From NCBI RefSeq assembly GCF_002878395.1, contig NC_061121.1:17344378-17408377 (forward strand): DNA of 64,000 bases, in the 5' to 3' direction. Both the position numbers and the translations under genes were made by a program. The notes under the pieces are model-generated. The model was given only the letters and a program-made list of their open reading frames with translations. It searched no databases and was not told where the DNA came from. Position 1 is the first letter of the stretch. Each line of letters opens with the position of its first letter. This document shows positions 12,395 to 23,700 of the stretch, one piece after another. This DNA is from Capsicum annuum. Taxonomy: Eukaryota; Streptophyta; Magnoliopsida; Solanales; Solanaceae.

Positions 12395-13486
12395 ATGATT
12401 TCTAGCAAGTCAAATAATCCAAAGGTAGAAAGGACGCATATCTTTCAACGCAAGAGAGCTATTAATAGTAACGTTCCCGATATTTTTGCGCATAATAAGC
12501 CAATCATTATCATAAAAATTTGTAAAATGATTTATCATAGTATTCATCTTAAGATTCTTTCAAAAGATTTTAACATAAGGGCACAAGACAAAAATATAAG
12601 TAATATTTTCTGTTTTCCTACACATGACACAAAATCACAACCAAAATGATCAATCATTTACTTGTAAATGCACTCAGTTGGTACAAATTACCTGCAAAAG
12701 AAAAGAAAAGAATTCAATGACTTAAGGTAACTACTAAAGTGAGAAAATTGAACGAAAAATGTTTTTTAAGTCTTGAATGAAGGATTGGTGATATTGACCA
12801 ACTTAAAGGGTCAAACATAATTAGAAAACTTGATTAAGTTAATTGTGAACTTGACTAATATTTTTAAAACTTTCTAATCTTTCCAGAATTACAAATCTAC
12901 CCAATCCACACCCCTCTTCAATCCAAATCATCGATCGTCTCTCGACAGCTTCTCTCAACCAACAGTTCTGCAAATTTCTCCTTTCAATCCCCGGTGACTT
13001 CAACCTCTGACGACAAATAGTTGGGCTTCGAGTTTCTTTTCGATTTCAACCTTCAATCGACGTGGCAGCCTTGCTCTCCGGCCATAACAGCTTCGAAAAT
13101 GAGGTAAAAAATTATGGCTTTTCACAGGTAAAAAATTATGGTCTTTTTAGTTTTGAAGAAAACGAGGAACTTGAGCCAACTTCTCTTATAGTATTGGTTA
13201 AAAATTTCAATATTTGTTGCTTTAATTTAAAATGTGGTTTGAATAAAACCCCAATTTTTTATATTTCTTCTCTTCTCTTTTCGAAGTGAACTATGATTTT
13301 TTGTTGTTTGTTGTATTTTTTTGAAGTATGATTTTTGTTGTTTGTGTTTATACAAACAAAACAATGATTTTGGTATTTTTCGTGTTGCGCCCGTTGCTGG
13401 GTTGATTTGTTATGTTCTTGTTCTTGATAAAAATGATGATATTGTTGTTTTTCTGTTGAACAAAATCGTGCTACTATTTTTTCCCA

Positions 13487-13925
13487 ACAGATTATCCATC
13501 TGGTGCAACATATTAATCATCTAATGCAACAAATTTATCATACGATACAACAGATCAACCATCTGATGCAATAGAGAACCATCAGATTAAAATTCTGATG
13601 CAATAGATTAAACATCCGATGCAACTGATTAACCATCTGATGCAATAGATTAATATTCTGATGCAACAGAGAAACCATCGAATAAATAATTTGATGCAAC
13701 AAATTTAGCATATAATACAATAGTTTAACTATCTGATGCAATAAAGTAACCATATGTTGCAACAGATTAACCATTTGATGCAACAGATTAAACATCTGAT
13801 GCAACAAATTTACTATCAGATGCAATAGAGGAACCACCGGATTAAAAATCCGATGCAACAGATTAACCATCTGATGCAACGGAGGAACCATCAAATTAAA
13901 GATCTGACGCAACAGATGAACCTCC
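13487..13925. repeat. Motif cluster 1: 21-bp CAACAGATTAACCATCTGATG array
   Basis: The most regular of the clusters: units of about 21 bp, GATGCAACAGATTAACCATC, often phased well enough to make an open frame with heptad-like LLHQMVN repeats on the minus strand, which is an artefact. Confidence 0.85.
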
Positions 13926-14049
13926 TATCGGATAAAATTCTATCAACTCTTCCAACAGGACATGTCGAAGACTTGATTTATCCAATTGATCATTCATCTA
14001 CCGCGATAGACGATCTTTCTGTTGGAAGAAATTTAAATAATATTAACCG

Positions 14050-14640
14050 TTGATAATTATTGCAACAGATGTATGACTTATTGCACAAACCATTCATCTT
14101 TCTCAATAGATGAATGATATGTTTTGTATTGTCGTAACAGCTTACTCAGCGCCATTATTGCATCACTCATATGTTGTAACAGATGTGTGATCTATTGAAC
14201 ACACCATCATCTTTCTCAATAGATGAGTGATATGTTTTGTATTATCGGAACAGATTACTCAGCCATTGCTACAGGTTATTTAACTATTCCAATAAATCAC
14301 TCATATGTTACCACAAATGATGTTGCAACAGATGTGTGATCTGCTACACAGGCCATTCATTTTTCTCAATAAATGAGTGATATATTTTGTATTATTGCAA
14401 CAGATTACTCATTTATTGTAACAGTTTATTTAACTGTTCTAACATATTACTTATATATTGTAACAGATGTGTGATCTGTTGCACAAACCATTTATCTGTC
14501 TTAAAAAATGAGTGATATATTTTGTATTATTGCAACAGATTACTCATTTGCTGCAACAGGTTGGTTATATGCTATAACAGATTGGTTATATGCTATAACA
14601 GATATACTACCTGGTGCAACAGATTAATGATCTGTTGGAA
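14050..14640. repeat. Motif cluster 2 with a higher-order ~150-bp period
   Basis: The TGCAACAGAT motif recurs inside a longer unit containing GTGATCTGTTGCACAAACC, CATTCATCTTTCTCAATAG and TGAGTGATATGTTTTGTATT, present about four times (near 14060, 14165, 14325, 14460). Confidence 0.8.
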
Positions 14641-14746
14641 CTGTTATTTTACTATTTCGCTTGTTAGATTTACTATTATTATTTTTTTATCATGCATTAA
14701 TCAGCTATAATATATTTTTTTTATGTTCCTTTTAATTTTAGATAAT

Positions 14747-16605
14747 ATGACTCCCAAAGAACAAAAATCGAATCAAGTCCAAGTAAAGGAACAAATGAAG
14801 TAGCTAGGCTACATCCTCCACTCTATGAGCTTGCTTTACAAGCGTTATCTCAACCAGGAGCAGAATATGATGAACACAGGGAGGAGGAATGTTTCTAAAG
14901 AGATGATTCAAATGTTAATAGCCCTTCCACCGAAAAGTTGGTCAAAATCTTCAGCATTGATCATTATCATGTGAGAATGCAGTACGATGGTGCCACAGAT
15001 TTAACGGGTGATTTCGTGGTTAATTCAGCCATGAAAAAATCTTTTGATGTCTTCAAAAAAATACTTCAAAAATAAAAATTAGATGCTTATTTCAGGGACT
15101 GCTGCTTTGAAAAATATCTTGGTTTGCCGGAGGACAACAATGCTTATTTTTAAATAAAAATGGTATATGAACTTCTCAAGCGTAGGTTTATGTATGAAAA
15201 TAAAGATAAGATGGATGAGGTGTGTATAAATTATTGTGGCATGCCTGTTTGTTTTGATTGGAAGGAGTTTGCCATAGTTACTGGACTAAAATGTTATCCT
15301 CCTTCTCCTTCTCAAGTTATACCTATTCTAACCTAAAAAAAATACCTCGCACACTCAAAAAAGGCAAAGGCAAGTCATGTGATCGTGATGACCTGGTGCC
15401 CATTATTGGTCCAAGCTTCAACAACAAAAAATTGATAGAAGCGTTGAAAGGTAAAGGACTTTCAAAGAAGCACAAGCAGTCATTGTGCTTAGTTTGGCTT
15501 GTATATACTATTCTTTGGGCGAGAGACGTTAACAACATAAGCGTTGGTTTAATAAAGCTCTCCGAAGATCTTGAGGTATTTAACAACGAATCTTGAGGCG
15601 TTTAACAACTATCCTTGGGGTTATGAAAGTTTCAAAATGACTGTCATATATTTGTTGACTCCGTTAGCGTCAAAGACAGTCAACGTATATGGCTTTCCAT
15701 TGGCTCTCATGGTAAATGTTTCTTTCTTTTATTATGATATCATTCATTTTTTTTACACAATAATGGTTTTGATTTATTGGCATTATTTTATAGGCTTAGG
15801 CATTTGAAGTCATTCCTTATTTGAGACAACAAGTGAACTACCAGGCAGAAGTTTTCAATCCAAGAATCTTGAGATGGTTGTCAGCTAAAACTGATAAAAA
15901 TGCAAAATTTCTTAATCTCTTCAACCCCCCGAAGGATGCAATAAGTATAATTATAATTAAGTTTTTATTTTAATTAATGACTTTTTTGAATGATCTAATC
16001 ATCATTATAACATATGTAATGATTTGTGTTAGAATGTGCATCCGTCGCTAATTTTGACTAATCGAGAGTTGAAAATGCCATTTTTTCTTACTTTACGGTC
16101 TATGCAAACTTTATCGAACCCTAAGGTCATTGACAAAATAAAAATGAAATTGTTTGGAGCAACAACCATTACAAGAAAAATAATTTTGGAGGGTGGACTT
16201 GTTGTTGTTGATGGTCTTAGTAGTGATGGAGCTGTTGGTGGTAGTAGTGCTGCTGCTGTTAGTGCTAATGGTGATCCTCTTACAGTATTTAAAACAAACC
16301 ATTATGAGTATGATCATACTTGTTACATAGATTTTCTTCTCCCAGCGAATGTTCGACCTGCAAATATCAAGACTGCAAGGGAAACATGATGTTGTGATTA
16401 ATGTTATTTGTGCATTAACTACTTCTGTAAAGGAATTGACATCTAAGAGGGGTGTCATTTCATCAAATAAAATTTTATATCCATCCACTCGATTAGAGAT
16501 TAAGGCTAAGAGGAGAAGGAAAGTGATTTTCAAGGCATTATTAAGCATCCAAAAAAGCAAAATTGCAACTCCTATGTCTGTATGTTGAACTGAGCAATGT
16601 ACAAT
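14747..16605 (+). pseudogene. DUF1985-domain transposon gene, plus-strand copy
   Basis: Reading across frames: [10 protein letters not shown] start; [38 protein letters not shown]; then the DUF1985 core YFRDCCFEKYLGLPEDN, MVYELLKRRFMYENKDK, CINYCGMPVCFDWKEFAIVTG (15100-15290); DRDDLVPIIGPSFNNKKLIE and KQSLCLVWLVYTILWARDVN (15380-15540); NNYPWGYESFKMTVIYLLTP (15607-15660); VIPYLRQQVNYQAEVFNPR (15810); LILTNRELKMPFFLTL (16048). Several stops and a duplicated GAGGTATTTAACAA-type slip near 15575 break it. DUF1985 precedes the Ulp1 domain in Kaonashi-type MULE proteins, but no protease domain follows here before cluster 3 and the hAT insertion. Not a host gene. Confidence 0.75.
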
Positions 16606-16639
16606 GTTTAAAGGAGAGCAGCACGAGCTCAAGAAGGTG

Positions 16640-16990
16640 AATATATATGTCTATTCCAACTAACAAATAGACACATATCTGTTTTAACAGATGACACATC
16701 TGCTGAAAATTATCAAATAGATATATAGATCTATTGCAACAGTTGACTAACTTATTACACCATATAAAGTATCTGTTGTGACATATGTCTCGTCTGTTTT
16801 AGCAAATCAAATAGCTCTTCATACTGTTTTTATTTATACCAACAAATGGCCTATCTGCTACAACAGATGAGTCATATGTTGCAACAGATGGTTCATCCGT
16901 TGGAAATTATCATACAGGTCTTCCCTATGTAGAAATTTATCCCAACAATTGATTCATTATTGCAGCAGAAATATAATCTGTTTGGGAACA
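16640..16990. repeat. Motif cluster 3
   Basis: ACATCTGTTG/CAACAGATG variants mixed with AAATTATCAAATAGATAT spacers directly after the DUF1985 pseudogene. Confidence 0.7.
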
Positions 16991-17113
16991 TTTAAAATAG
17001 GATAAAGACTTGTTTGATTTGCTAGAATAGATAAGTTATCATTTTTCATTTTGTTGTATCTCCGTGATTAGCATTGACCAATTTTGGCTTTCCAGGTGGA
17101 TGTAGAAGCTACT

Positions 17114-17314
17114 AGGGGTGGGCATATTTTGGTTTAAACCGAAAAAATTAAAAAATCAAATCGAAATTTAATTTTGATTTTGGTTTTTCGGATCGGATTC
17201 GGTTTGTAATTTTAAAATTTTAATTTTTTGGTTCGATTTTTGGTTTTAAAAAAATTGGTTAAACCGAAAAAATGAAATTTTATAAATAAATAAATAATAT
17301 ATATATTCTATTAT

Positions 17315-17346
<32 letters not shown>

Positions 17347-18026
17347 ATATTATATTATATTATATTATATTATATTATATTATATGTATATATAATATTT
17401 AGTAATTCACATTCACAATTAACATTTAACAGCAAATTCGCATACGCCGCAACCATTGCCCAATGCCAACCCTAAATCCCTATTCTGGTATTTCCTACGC
17501 CATTTCTCACGTACACCGGCGACGACGACTCACGACTCATGAGTGTTCCTCCATTCCATCGAATGTAAGGCGGTGTTCCTTCGTTGATCATTTTCACTTC
17601 TACTGGTTGTGGGTTTGTGGGTTGTGGCTTCCACCGGCAAGAAATAGATGAGTTTTGTGTCGTTTTGTAGACTATTTATGCAAGGTTATATTATATGTAA
17701 TGATTAATGACGCTATGTATTATGTTAAGCTTATGATTATTTCATTTCGTTTCATCCATGTTGAGTTATTTATAGTTATTTATATTTGAGAATGAAAAAT
17801 AGGTTTGAAAAAAATGATTTTTCTAAAAAAACCATCAATTTTAAATGCTCAGTTATGAAAAAGAGAGGCTAACTACTTTAATATTTCAAACCAAAATAAA
17901 AATCCAAAATAACCGGACCGAATTTATTTCGGTTTGGTTACGGATATCATTTTTGTCAATTCGAAAACTATTAAACCGAACCGATATTAAACAATCAAAC
18001 CGAACCGACCGCACGCCCACCCCTAA
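17114..18026. mobile_element. hAT-like element with AGGGGTGGGC termini, 913 bp
   Basis: Starts AGGGGTGGGCAT and ends GCCCACCCCTAA. The octamer AAGCTACT is present at 17106-17113 and 18027-18034, an 8-bp duplication as for hAT. Subterminal regions are filled with AAACCGAA/CGGTTTGG words. An AT microsatellite is at 17300-17395. A 62-codon frame at 17463-17651 is not recognised. It sits inside the tail of the plus-strand DUF1985 copy. Confidence 0.8.
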
Positions 18027-18359
18027 AAGCTACTGCTGAAGAGAATTGATAATATGCTACTCTTTTTATAGAAATACGGAGAACAAAAAACGCAAAAATC
18101 TTATTGTGTAGATCTTTATATCTTGAGTTTGTCAAAATAATAACCTAACCTCACCCCTTTTTAGGAATCCTTGGCATCAATACTTAAATTATTGATGCAT
18201 TTGCGGAGATTTGTACCCATAATAATTTGTTTACATTTTATTTATTCGTTGATTTATTTCAGCTAATTTCTAAAGGCTTTAATTTTTTTTATTTTTTTTT
18301 ATGAATTTTATTTTTTCCTTAGATTTAAATTTATTAATTGAAATGGAATACTAGATTCA

Positions 18360-18620
18360 AATATTGCAACAGATAATGTATTTGTTGCAACAGGCGACAC
18401 ATCTATTGAAACATATCAAACAGATTCAGACATATGTTGCAACGGGTAAGTAATCTGTTGGATTTTATCAAACAGGTCTTCCCACTGTTGCAACAGATAG
18501 ACTTTGATAAAACATCGACATAATGCAATAGATGACCAACCTATTGCAACATATAAACTATAGGTCAGAATAGGTAGAATAGCTGTTACGATGGATGAAG
18601 AATCTGTTGCATTATAAAAA
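18360..18620. repeat. Motif cluster 4
   Basis: TTGCAACAGATAATG, TATGTTGCAACGGGTAAG and AATCTGTTGGATTTTATC units; contains TCTTCCCACTGTTGCAACAG, which recurs in cluster 5. Confidence 0.7.
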
Positions 18621-19069
18621 TTCAACTTTCATTAAACATAAAAAATTGCCACTACATTAAAAAGTTAAAAGTTAATTGAAATAAAAAAGGCGAAACCCAT
18701 CGACAGTGTTCAGTTCAAACACCTAAAATAAAATAGGCATCAAGTAGACAGTGTTTATTTTAAACACGTAAAATAAAATAGGCATCAAATATGTCAGTTT
18801 AACACTTTTTTCCCTATTGGCCGATTGAGTGTAATTCACGCAACCAAGGCTTGTTGAACCTCCATTTTTGCTGACTTGGAGTCTAATTTGGCCCTCAACG
18901 GTCATTTTTTCCCTATTATCTTATATATTAATCTTCTTCCTAAAATTTAACCCTAAATTCCCAAATCTTCTTCTTCTTCATCATCTTTTTTTATCCATCC
19001 AAATTTTTTAAATTATTTGCATTTGGTCTTTCTTCATCTTTCTTTCATTTTTTTCAACTGGGCTTGACA

Positions 19070-19400
19070 ATGTCGAACGCATCTTTCATTATTTTTTATG
19101 ATAAATATTTTTGATATTATAAGTGCGGTGATGAAGCTCTATTGAAGACTTCTTGGACTCAACAGAATTCAGGTCGTAGGTTTTTTACTTGTAAGATTCC
19201 AAAGGTAATATTTTTTTAATTTAATTAGTTGATTTGTAATTGTTTTGTAATTGTGTTTCTATTTTTATAGAAATTGGATGGATGTGATTACTTTAACTGG
19301 CATGACGAACGACATCATTCATAAGCAAATCATGTAATCTGGGATTTGTTGAAGAAAGTCAAAGCTTCTGAAGAGAAACAAAATTGTGCAAGAAGATACT
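19070..19400 (+). pseudogene. GRF-type zinc finger fragment, MULE-borne
   Basis: Reads MSNASFIIFYDKYF, stop, then CGDEALLKTSWTQQNSGRRF and FTCKIPK to a donor at 19206; after a 65-bp intron KLDGCDYFNWHDERHHS, stop, ANHVIWDLLKKVKASEEKQ. The C-G-K-T-S-W ... G-R-R-F-F-x-C ... C-x-Y-F-x-W pattern is the GRF zinc finger (a single-strand nucleic-acid binding fold in TTF2, topoisomerase III and NEIL3 families). The first cysteine half is damaged and there are two stops. A 72-bp tandem duplication follows at 19422/19494 (CTGGTTTGGTGTTGT). Such GRF proteins travel with solanaceous MULEs. Confidence 0.65.
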
Positions 19401-19544
19401 ACATTGTTGTCGTTATTGCAGCTGGTTTGGTGTTGTTGGGCACATGGATATTCAAGCCTAATTGCTGAAATTTTCATGATGGTGTATTTGCTACTGGTTT
19501 GGTGTTGTCGAGCACATGGATATTCAAGCGTAATTATTGAAAAA

Positions 19545-19765
19545 TATCAAATAGATTTAGGCATATGCTGTAAAATTTAGGTCATCTGTTGGAAATTATC
19601 AAATAGGTCTTCCCACTGTAGCAACAGATTAGACTTAGATTAGATTAGATAGAAATAACATCGGCATAATGTAATAGATGATTAACCTATTGCAACATAT
19701 AAACTATCTACCAGAACAGATAGAATATATTTCACAACAGATTGACAATCTATTGCATTATAAAA
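19545..19765. repeat. Motif cluster 5
   Basis: Closely parallels cluster 4: AAATATCAAATAGATTTAGG, GTCATCTGTTGGAAATTATC, TCTTCCCACTGTAGCAACAG, then TATTGCAACATATAAACTAT. The two are diverged copies of one 250-bp segment. Confidence 0.7.
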
Positions 19766-20634
19766 AACTCAATTTTCATCAGAAAAAATTATTGCCACGA
19801 CATGTACATGTAATTTAAAGTAAAGTGAAGTGTGACTTGAAATAAAAAATTATTATTTCATAGGCTCTTCTATATACACAGGCTCCAAGCGTCCAGTTAG
19901 TACCCCATAAGCCCAGACCTCTTGCAGGTTTGCCACAGCATTGTTGCACAGAAAGGTCGTTGGCTCGGCTATTTCTGTGTCGGTCAGCAAATATTCAATG
20001 TGTGCAAGAGGGTGCGAGCCGCACGTGAAATCGGTATTATTTTTTGAAAGGTTCATGCCTTTGTTTCGACCTTCAAAATCCCATGATTTATTCATCAACA
20101 CTTCCCTTGGTAAATGATTTATCAGTTTACTCTCCCTCAATAAGATGGGGAACATCTCCATCAATGGTTGCACGTGGATAAAAAGAACGACCTCGTCGAT
20201 GGAAGGTTCATTGCAGGCATAAACTTTGATTTTTCCCTCTTCGAGTAGTATCTCAATAGCCTGATAATGTATTTCGTCCATGCTCATGACTAAAAGAATC
20301 CTCTTTGCCTCGGTCCATCTCTTGCCGTGTGGATTTTTCCTCTCCCCTCTAACATATTTTATCATCTTTTCTTCATCCCAGTCCAATATAGAAACTAACA
20401 AATCCAATCCCGCGCTATAGGCTTACGCTTGATTATTGAGTCGATCGTACTTATCCTTGAGTTGATTGTACTTATCCTTGAGATTTTTGCAGAAGTCGAG
20501 GTCTATTATCCTATCGGCAGCGTCATAAGCTTCTCGGTATGCTAATTATTTTTTCCTCATGAGGCAGAAAATTTCGTCAACATAATGTGATATCAGAAGT
20601 CAATTTTTAAATAGGTTAATAATTATAATGACGC

Positions 20635-20775
20635 AATGGATGGTCCATCTGTTGCATAGGGATCTCTAAATAAATAATCCAATGCAACTTATGCAATAAA
20701 TGGATAATAAGTTGCAACAGAACCACTACCAGTTGCACTAGAATACCCAGCCGTTGCAACAGATTTCACATATAT
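20635..20775. repeat. Motif cluster 6 inside the Ulp1 pseudogene
   Basis: TTGCAACAGAACCACTACC, GTTGCACTAGAA and GTTGCAACAGATTTCACAT in what would be an intron of the minus-strand gene. Confidence 0.65.
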
Positions 20776-21659
20776 TGCGTAGCTTCTTCTTCTTGGAGTA
20801 GATTAGAAGGCTTGGTTAGGAAAAGTAAACTTACCTTGTCCTCGTACTGCATATGCATATCTGTCATAGTCTGGAAGTCTTGGGGGAAAAGGGAGGTATG
20901 GGGTAATCTGGTGTGCCTCGCTTGGCATTCTTGGCCCATCGCATATCCCTCTTCTTTTTGGCGCCAAGTTCCGTATATATGTCCACCTTCTTGAATAGCC
21001 CCTGAACTTCAACATCTTTTGGAGAGGGAGGAGTTATAATTTTTTTGATCTTTGACTGGAGAGTACATCGCTAATTTCTTTTTTCTTCCTCATAACCACC
21101 GTTGTAAGAGTGTGTGGCTATCTCACCTTCTTGGATGGTATGATACCCCTCTTAGATTTGAATTCCTCGACAACTTTAGAGATAGTCTTTACTTTTTCAA
21201 AGAGTTTATCCTAGCTGTTCTTGTACTTTTCGCATTTGACCTGTGTAAGGGTGAGAGGGACTTGTAAAAGGGGTATTTTCAAACATATTTATTTTTCTTA
21301 AGCATCAATATAATCATCTTCACAAGTGGTAGAAGCATCAGTATACCTGCCACCAACACCAATAACTCTACCAGAAGAAGCACCCCGATCCACCTCAGTA
21401 GGTTGGTCATGAAGAGCCTCAATATTAGGCTGACCTTGCCTAACTGCTCTTCTTATGGCTATTGATCTAGCCAATGTATTCTTTATTAACTCCACCGTTG
21501 GATCTGCTATAGTATCAACATGACCTAGAGTAATAAAAGAAGTCATCACCAACTCCTGCTCAGTAGGCATAATCCACGGATGCATAACCTAAAAAAAAAT
21601 AGATACATTTAAATCATATAATATAATAATTTTCACAATTGGGTTACATGTTAACACAA

Positions 21660-21995
21660 TCAACTTCTACAACAGATTAATAATATGTTGCATCAGATTA
21701 CCCATTTGTTACATAGTTTGCAGTAGATGTTAAAAGCAAATTGAGTCGGGTTCAAAGAACCAGACAACACATGAATAATCTAATGCAAAATATCAATCAT
21801 ATGTCGCAATAGATTACCAATCTGTTGTACCAGTTGCACAAGATGGGTAATCTGTTGGGTTACATATTATGCAATAGAAGATCTATTGCAACAGATTATC
21901 CATCTGTGGCACCGGTTGGAACAAAATGGGTAATCTGTCACAACAGATCTCCCATCTGGTGTATCAGATATAGCATCTGTTGCACCAGATATAAC
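21660..21995. repeat. Motif cluster 7 inside the Ulp1 pseudogene
   Basis: Alternating AACAGATTA..CATCTGT and CACCAGATATAACATC units between the blocks ending 21585 and starting 22040; again intron position. Confidence 0.7.
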
Positions 21996-23399
21996 ATCAG
22001 TTCAATATCTTTTATTGAGTAAAATTATTTTACTTGAAGAATATGTACTGCATCATTCGAAAGGTTAACGAGATTAGCCTCCTTAATTTTTAGATTGTTC
22101 TTTGCAGCCAACCACCTAAACATCCTTGGATGAGAAACCTCATCCGGGTAATCCATTATCTTCTTTCGGAGGGGAGGAATGGCTTCAAATGCCCAAGTCT
22201 AAAAAATATAAATAGAAAGCAAGCAATAAAAAGTAATACTCTAATAACTATATTCAATATAAATTAATGGATGAGTAAAAATAGTGATTAATTTTACCAT
22301 GAAATCCCAAGGAAAGCCATATAACGTGGTCGTCCCGGAGGATAGCTTTATTAGTAAATATTGAACAGTCAAGTAGAAGTTGTCGTATCCCCAGAGATAA
22401 TTGTTGAATTTATCAAAATCCTCATGCGCCAACAAATCATCATCTATGACCTTGTTGACGTCTCTTGGCAATATAACCAAATGGGCAAATCAAACTAAGC
22501 ACAATTGCTCCCTGCACTGCTTTGGTATGGTTTTATTCCTGAGATCTGTCAACAAATCCTATGCTTTATAGCCATGTCGAACAATGTCTAACAACCCGTT
22601 TTTTTTTTCTTGCGTTTGTTGGTTTTGCTATTTGCCTTGGATCTTTAGCAGAGTTTTCCCTTGGCGATAGATGGTTCTTTTGGATGATCACATCTCAAGC
22701 CCGTCACTATGACAAACTCTTGCAAGCCAAAACAAATGGGCATGCCACAGTAGTTGATCTAGATTTTATCCATCTTTTTGCCTCCTTCCTCTGAATCTTT
22801 ATCATCCCCCGCATACTTGATCTTGCGCTTGAGAAGACCATATACCATCCTCATTGGGAAATGGGCAGGGAGGTCCTCAGGCAGCACAAGAAAGTGTCCA
22901 AAGAAGCTCCTCTTAAAAAATCTGTCTATGTTTTCGTTCGTCATAATATTCCTAAAATAATTAAAAGGTTTTCCCAACTAACATTTAAGGATTAGTTCAC
23001 CATTTAGTTTTAGTTTATTTGCAGGGTCATCTATCGGTATCGCAACTTAAAACCTGTCAATACCAAAAGATTTAACAGCATCATGCTGGGATGTCGATAT
23101 TAATTCACGCCCCATTGGTGATCCATTATCATCATGTTGATGATCATCCTATTTCTCACTCTTTAATTCCTCCCTTTTCTCACTTTTATTTTCTTCATCA
23201 CCATCTACAGATTCTTGTCCACCTTCCTTAATGTTGTTTTAATATCTCTCATCAGCTTTACTTTTCCCTAACTGAGATTGTTCAGGAAGCTTCTTCGAAT
23301 CCTCTGTACTGTAGCCTTTTTTTTTAGGTGGTCAGATGTTGATCCACTTTCACTTTCTTTTCTTTTGAGAGACATGTTTTACCTATAAAAAAATAGAAA

Positions 23400-23700
23400 A
23401 ACAAAAATTATATTACAATTGATATATGTATAAATTTTAAAAAATATTTTACAAACACCACCAATACTGACACACTAATAGCCATCACCAGAAACACCAC
23501 CAACCAATTCCACAAATACCATGAATACTGACACCACCGACAGCTACCACAAACACCACCAACTAATACCACCATAAACACTACCAACCAATGCCACCAA
23601 CAGCCACCACCGGTGAAACCACAACACCACCAACACCACGACCACGACCACCAACACCATGCAATAATACCACAATAGTCAACGAAACACTGCGATAAAA
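23400..23700. repeat. CCACCA-rich low-complexity stretch
   Basis: Irregular CACCACCAAC/CACCAACACCA trinucleotide-rich sequence just 5' of the minus-strand DUF1985-Ulp1 gene; the glycine-rich frame on the minus strand is its shadow. Confidence 0.7.

Larger units (their letters stand above)
10034..12680 (-). pseudogene. LINE (non-LTR retrotransposon) 3' relic, split by a MITE
   Basis: On the minus strand, 12680-12395 encodes a decayed zinc-binding RT tail (KTENITYIFVLCPYVK after a CxxC-like stretch), as in the zf-RVT domain. After the inserted MITE/Helitron, 10371-10200 reads STPFERAIEFIHLTG, then HRWNPSKHADYQLEIDIDS, resembling the start of the plant LINE RNase H domain (WNPP..YKLNIDGS), and 10140-10034 reads PRQLNMVVNLLAKEGRKSD, its end. 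The middle of RNase H is missing and there are stops. Identification is by motif resemblance only. Confidence 0.5.
19853..23373 (-). pseudogene. DUF1985-Ulp1 transposon gene, minus-strand copy (full order, decayed)
   Basis: From N to C: MSLKRKESESGSTSDHLKKK (23373); DUF1985 core RSFFGHFLVLPEDLPAHFP and MRMVYGLLKRKIKY (22910-22800), FDKFNNYLWGYDNFYLTVQY and TTLYGFPWDFM (22415-22300), TWAFEAIPPLRKKIMDYPDE and HPRMFRWLAAKNN (22200-22100); MHPWIMPTEQELVMTSFITL (21585-21298); PYLPFPPRLPDYDRYAYAVR (20900); and the protease-like end at 20407-19853 with MSMDEIHYQAIEILLEEGKI, DFTCGSHPLAHIEYLL. The cysteine region and His survive but the Asp after the second strand reads Ala-Cys-Asn (VYACN instead of VYDS), and DCG is altered to FTCG, so catalysis is doubtful. 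Frame changes and stops occur between blocks. Runs opposite to the copy at 14747-16605. Confidence 0.75.

Noticed and set aside
13538..13912. Open frame with regular LLHQMVN heptad repeats, looking like a leucine-rich coiled coil
   Set aside because: It is the translation of the 21-bp motif array; no promoter, homolog or codon bias, and the reverse strand is equally open in parts.
13487..14640. CRISPR-like regularly spaced short repeats
   Set aside because: Plant nuclear DNA, repeats are degenerate, spacers are as repetitive as the repeats, and no cas genes exist.
16111..16632. 173-codon minus-strand frame
   Set aside because: Antisense shadow of the DUF1985 pseudogene, which has recognisable protein blocks on the plus strand.
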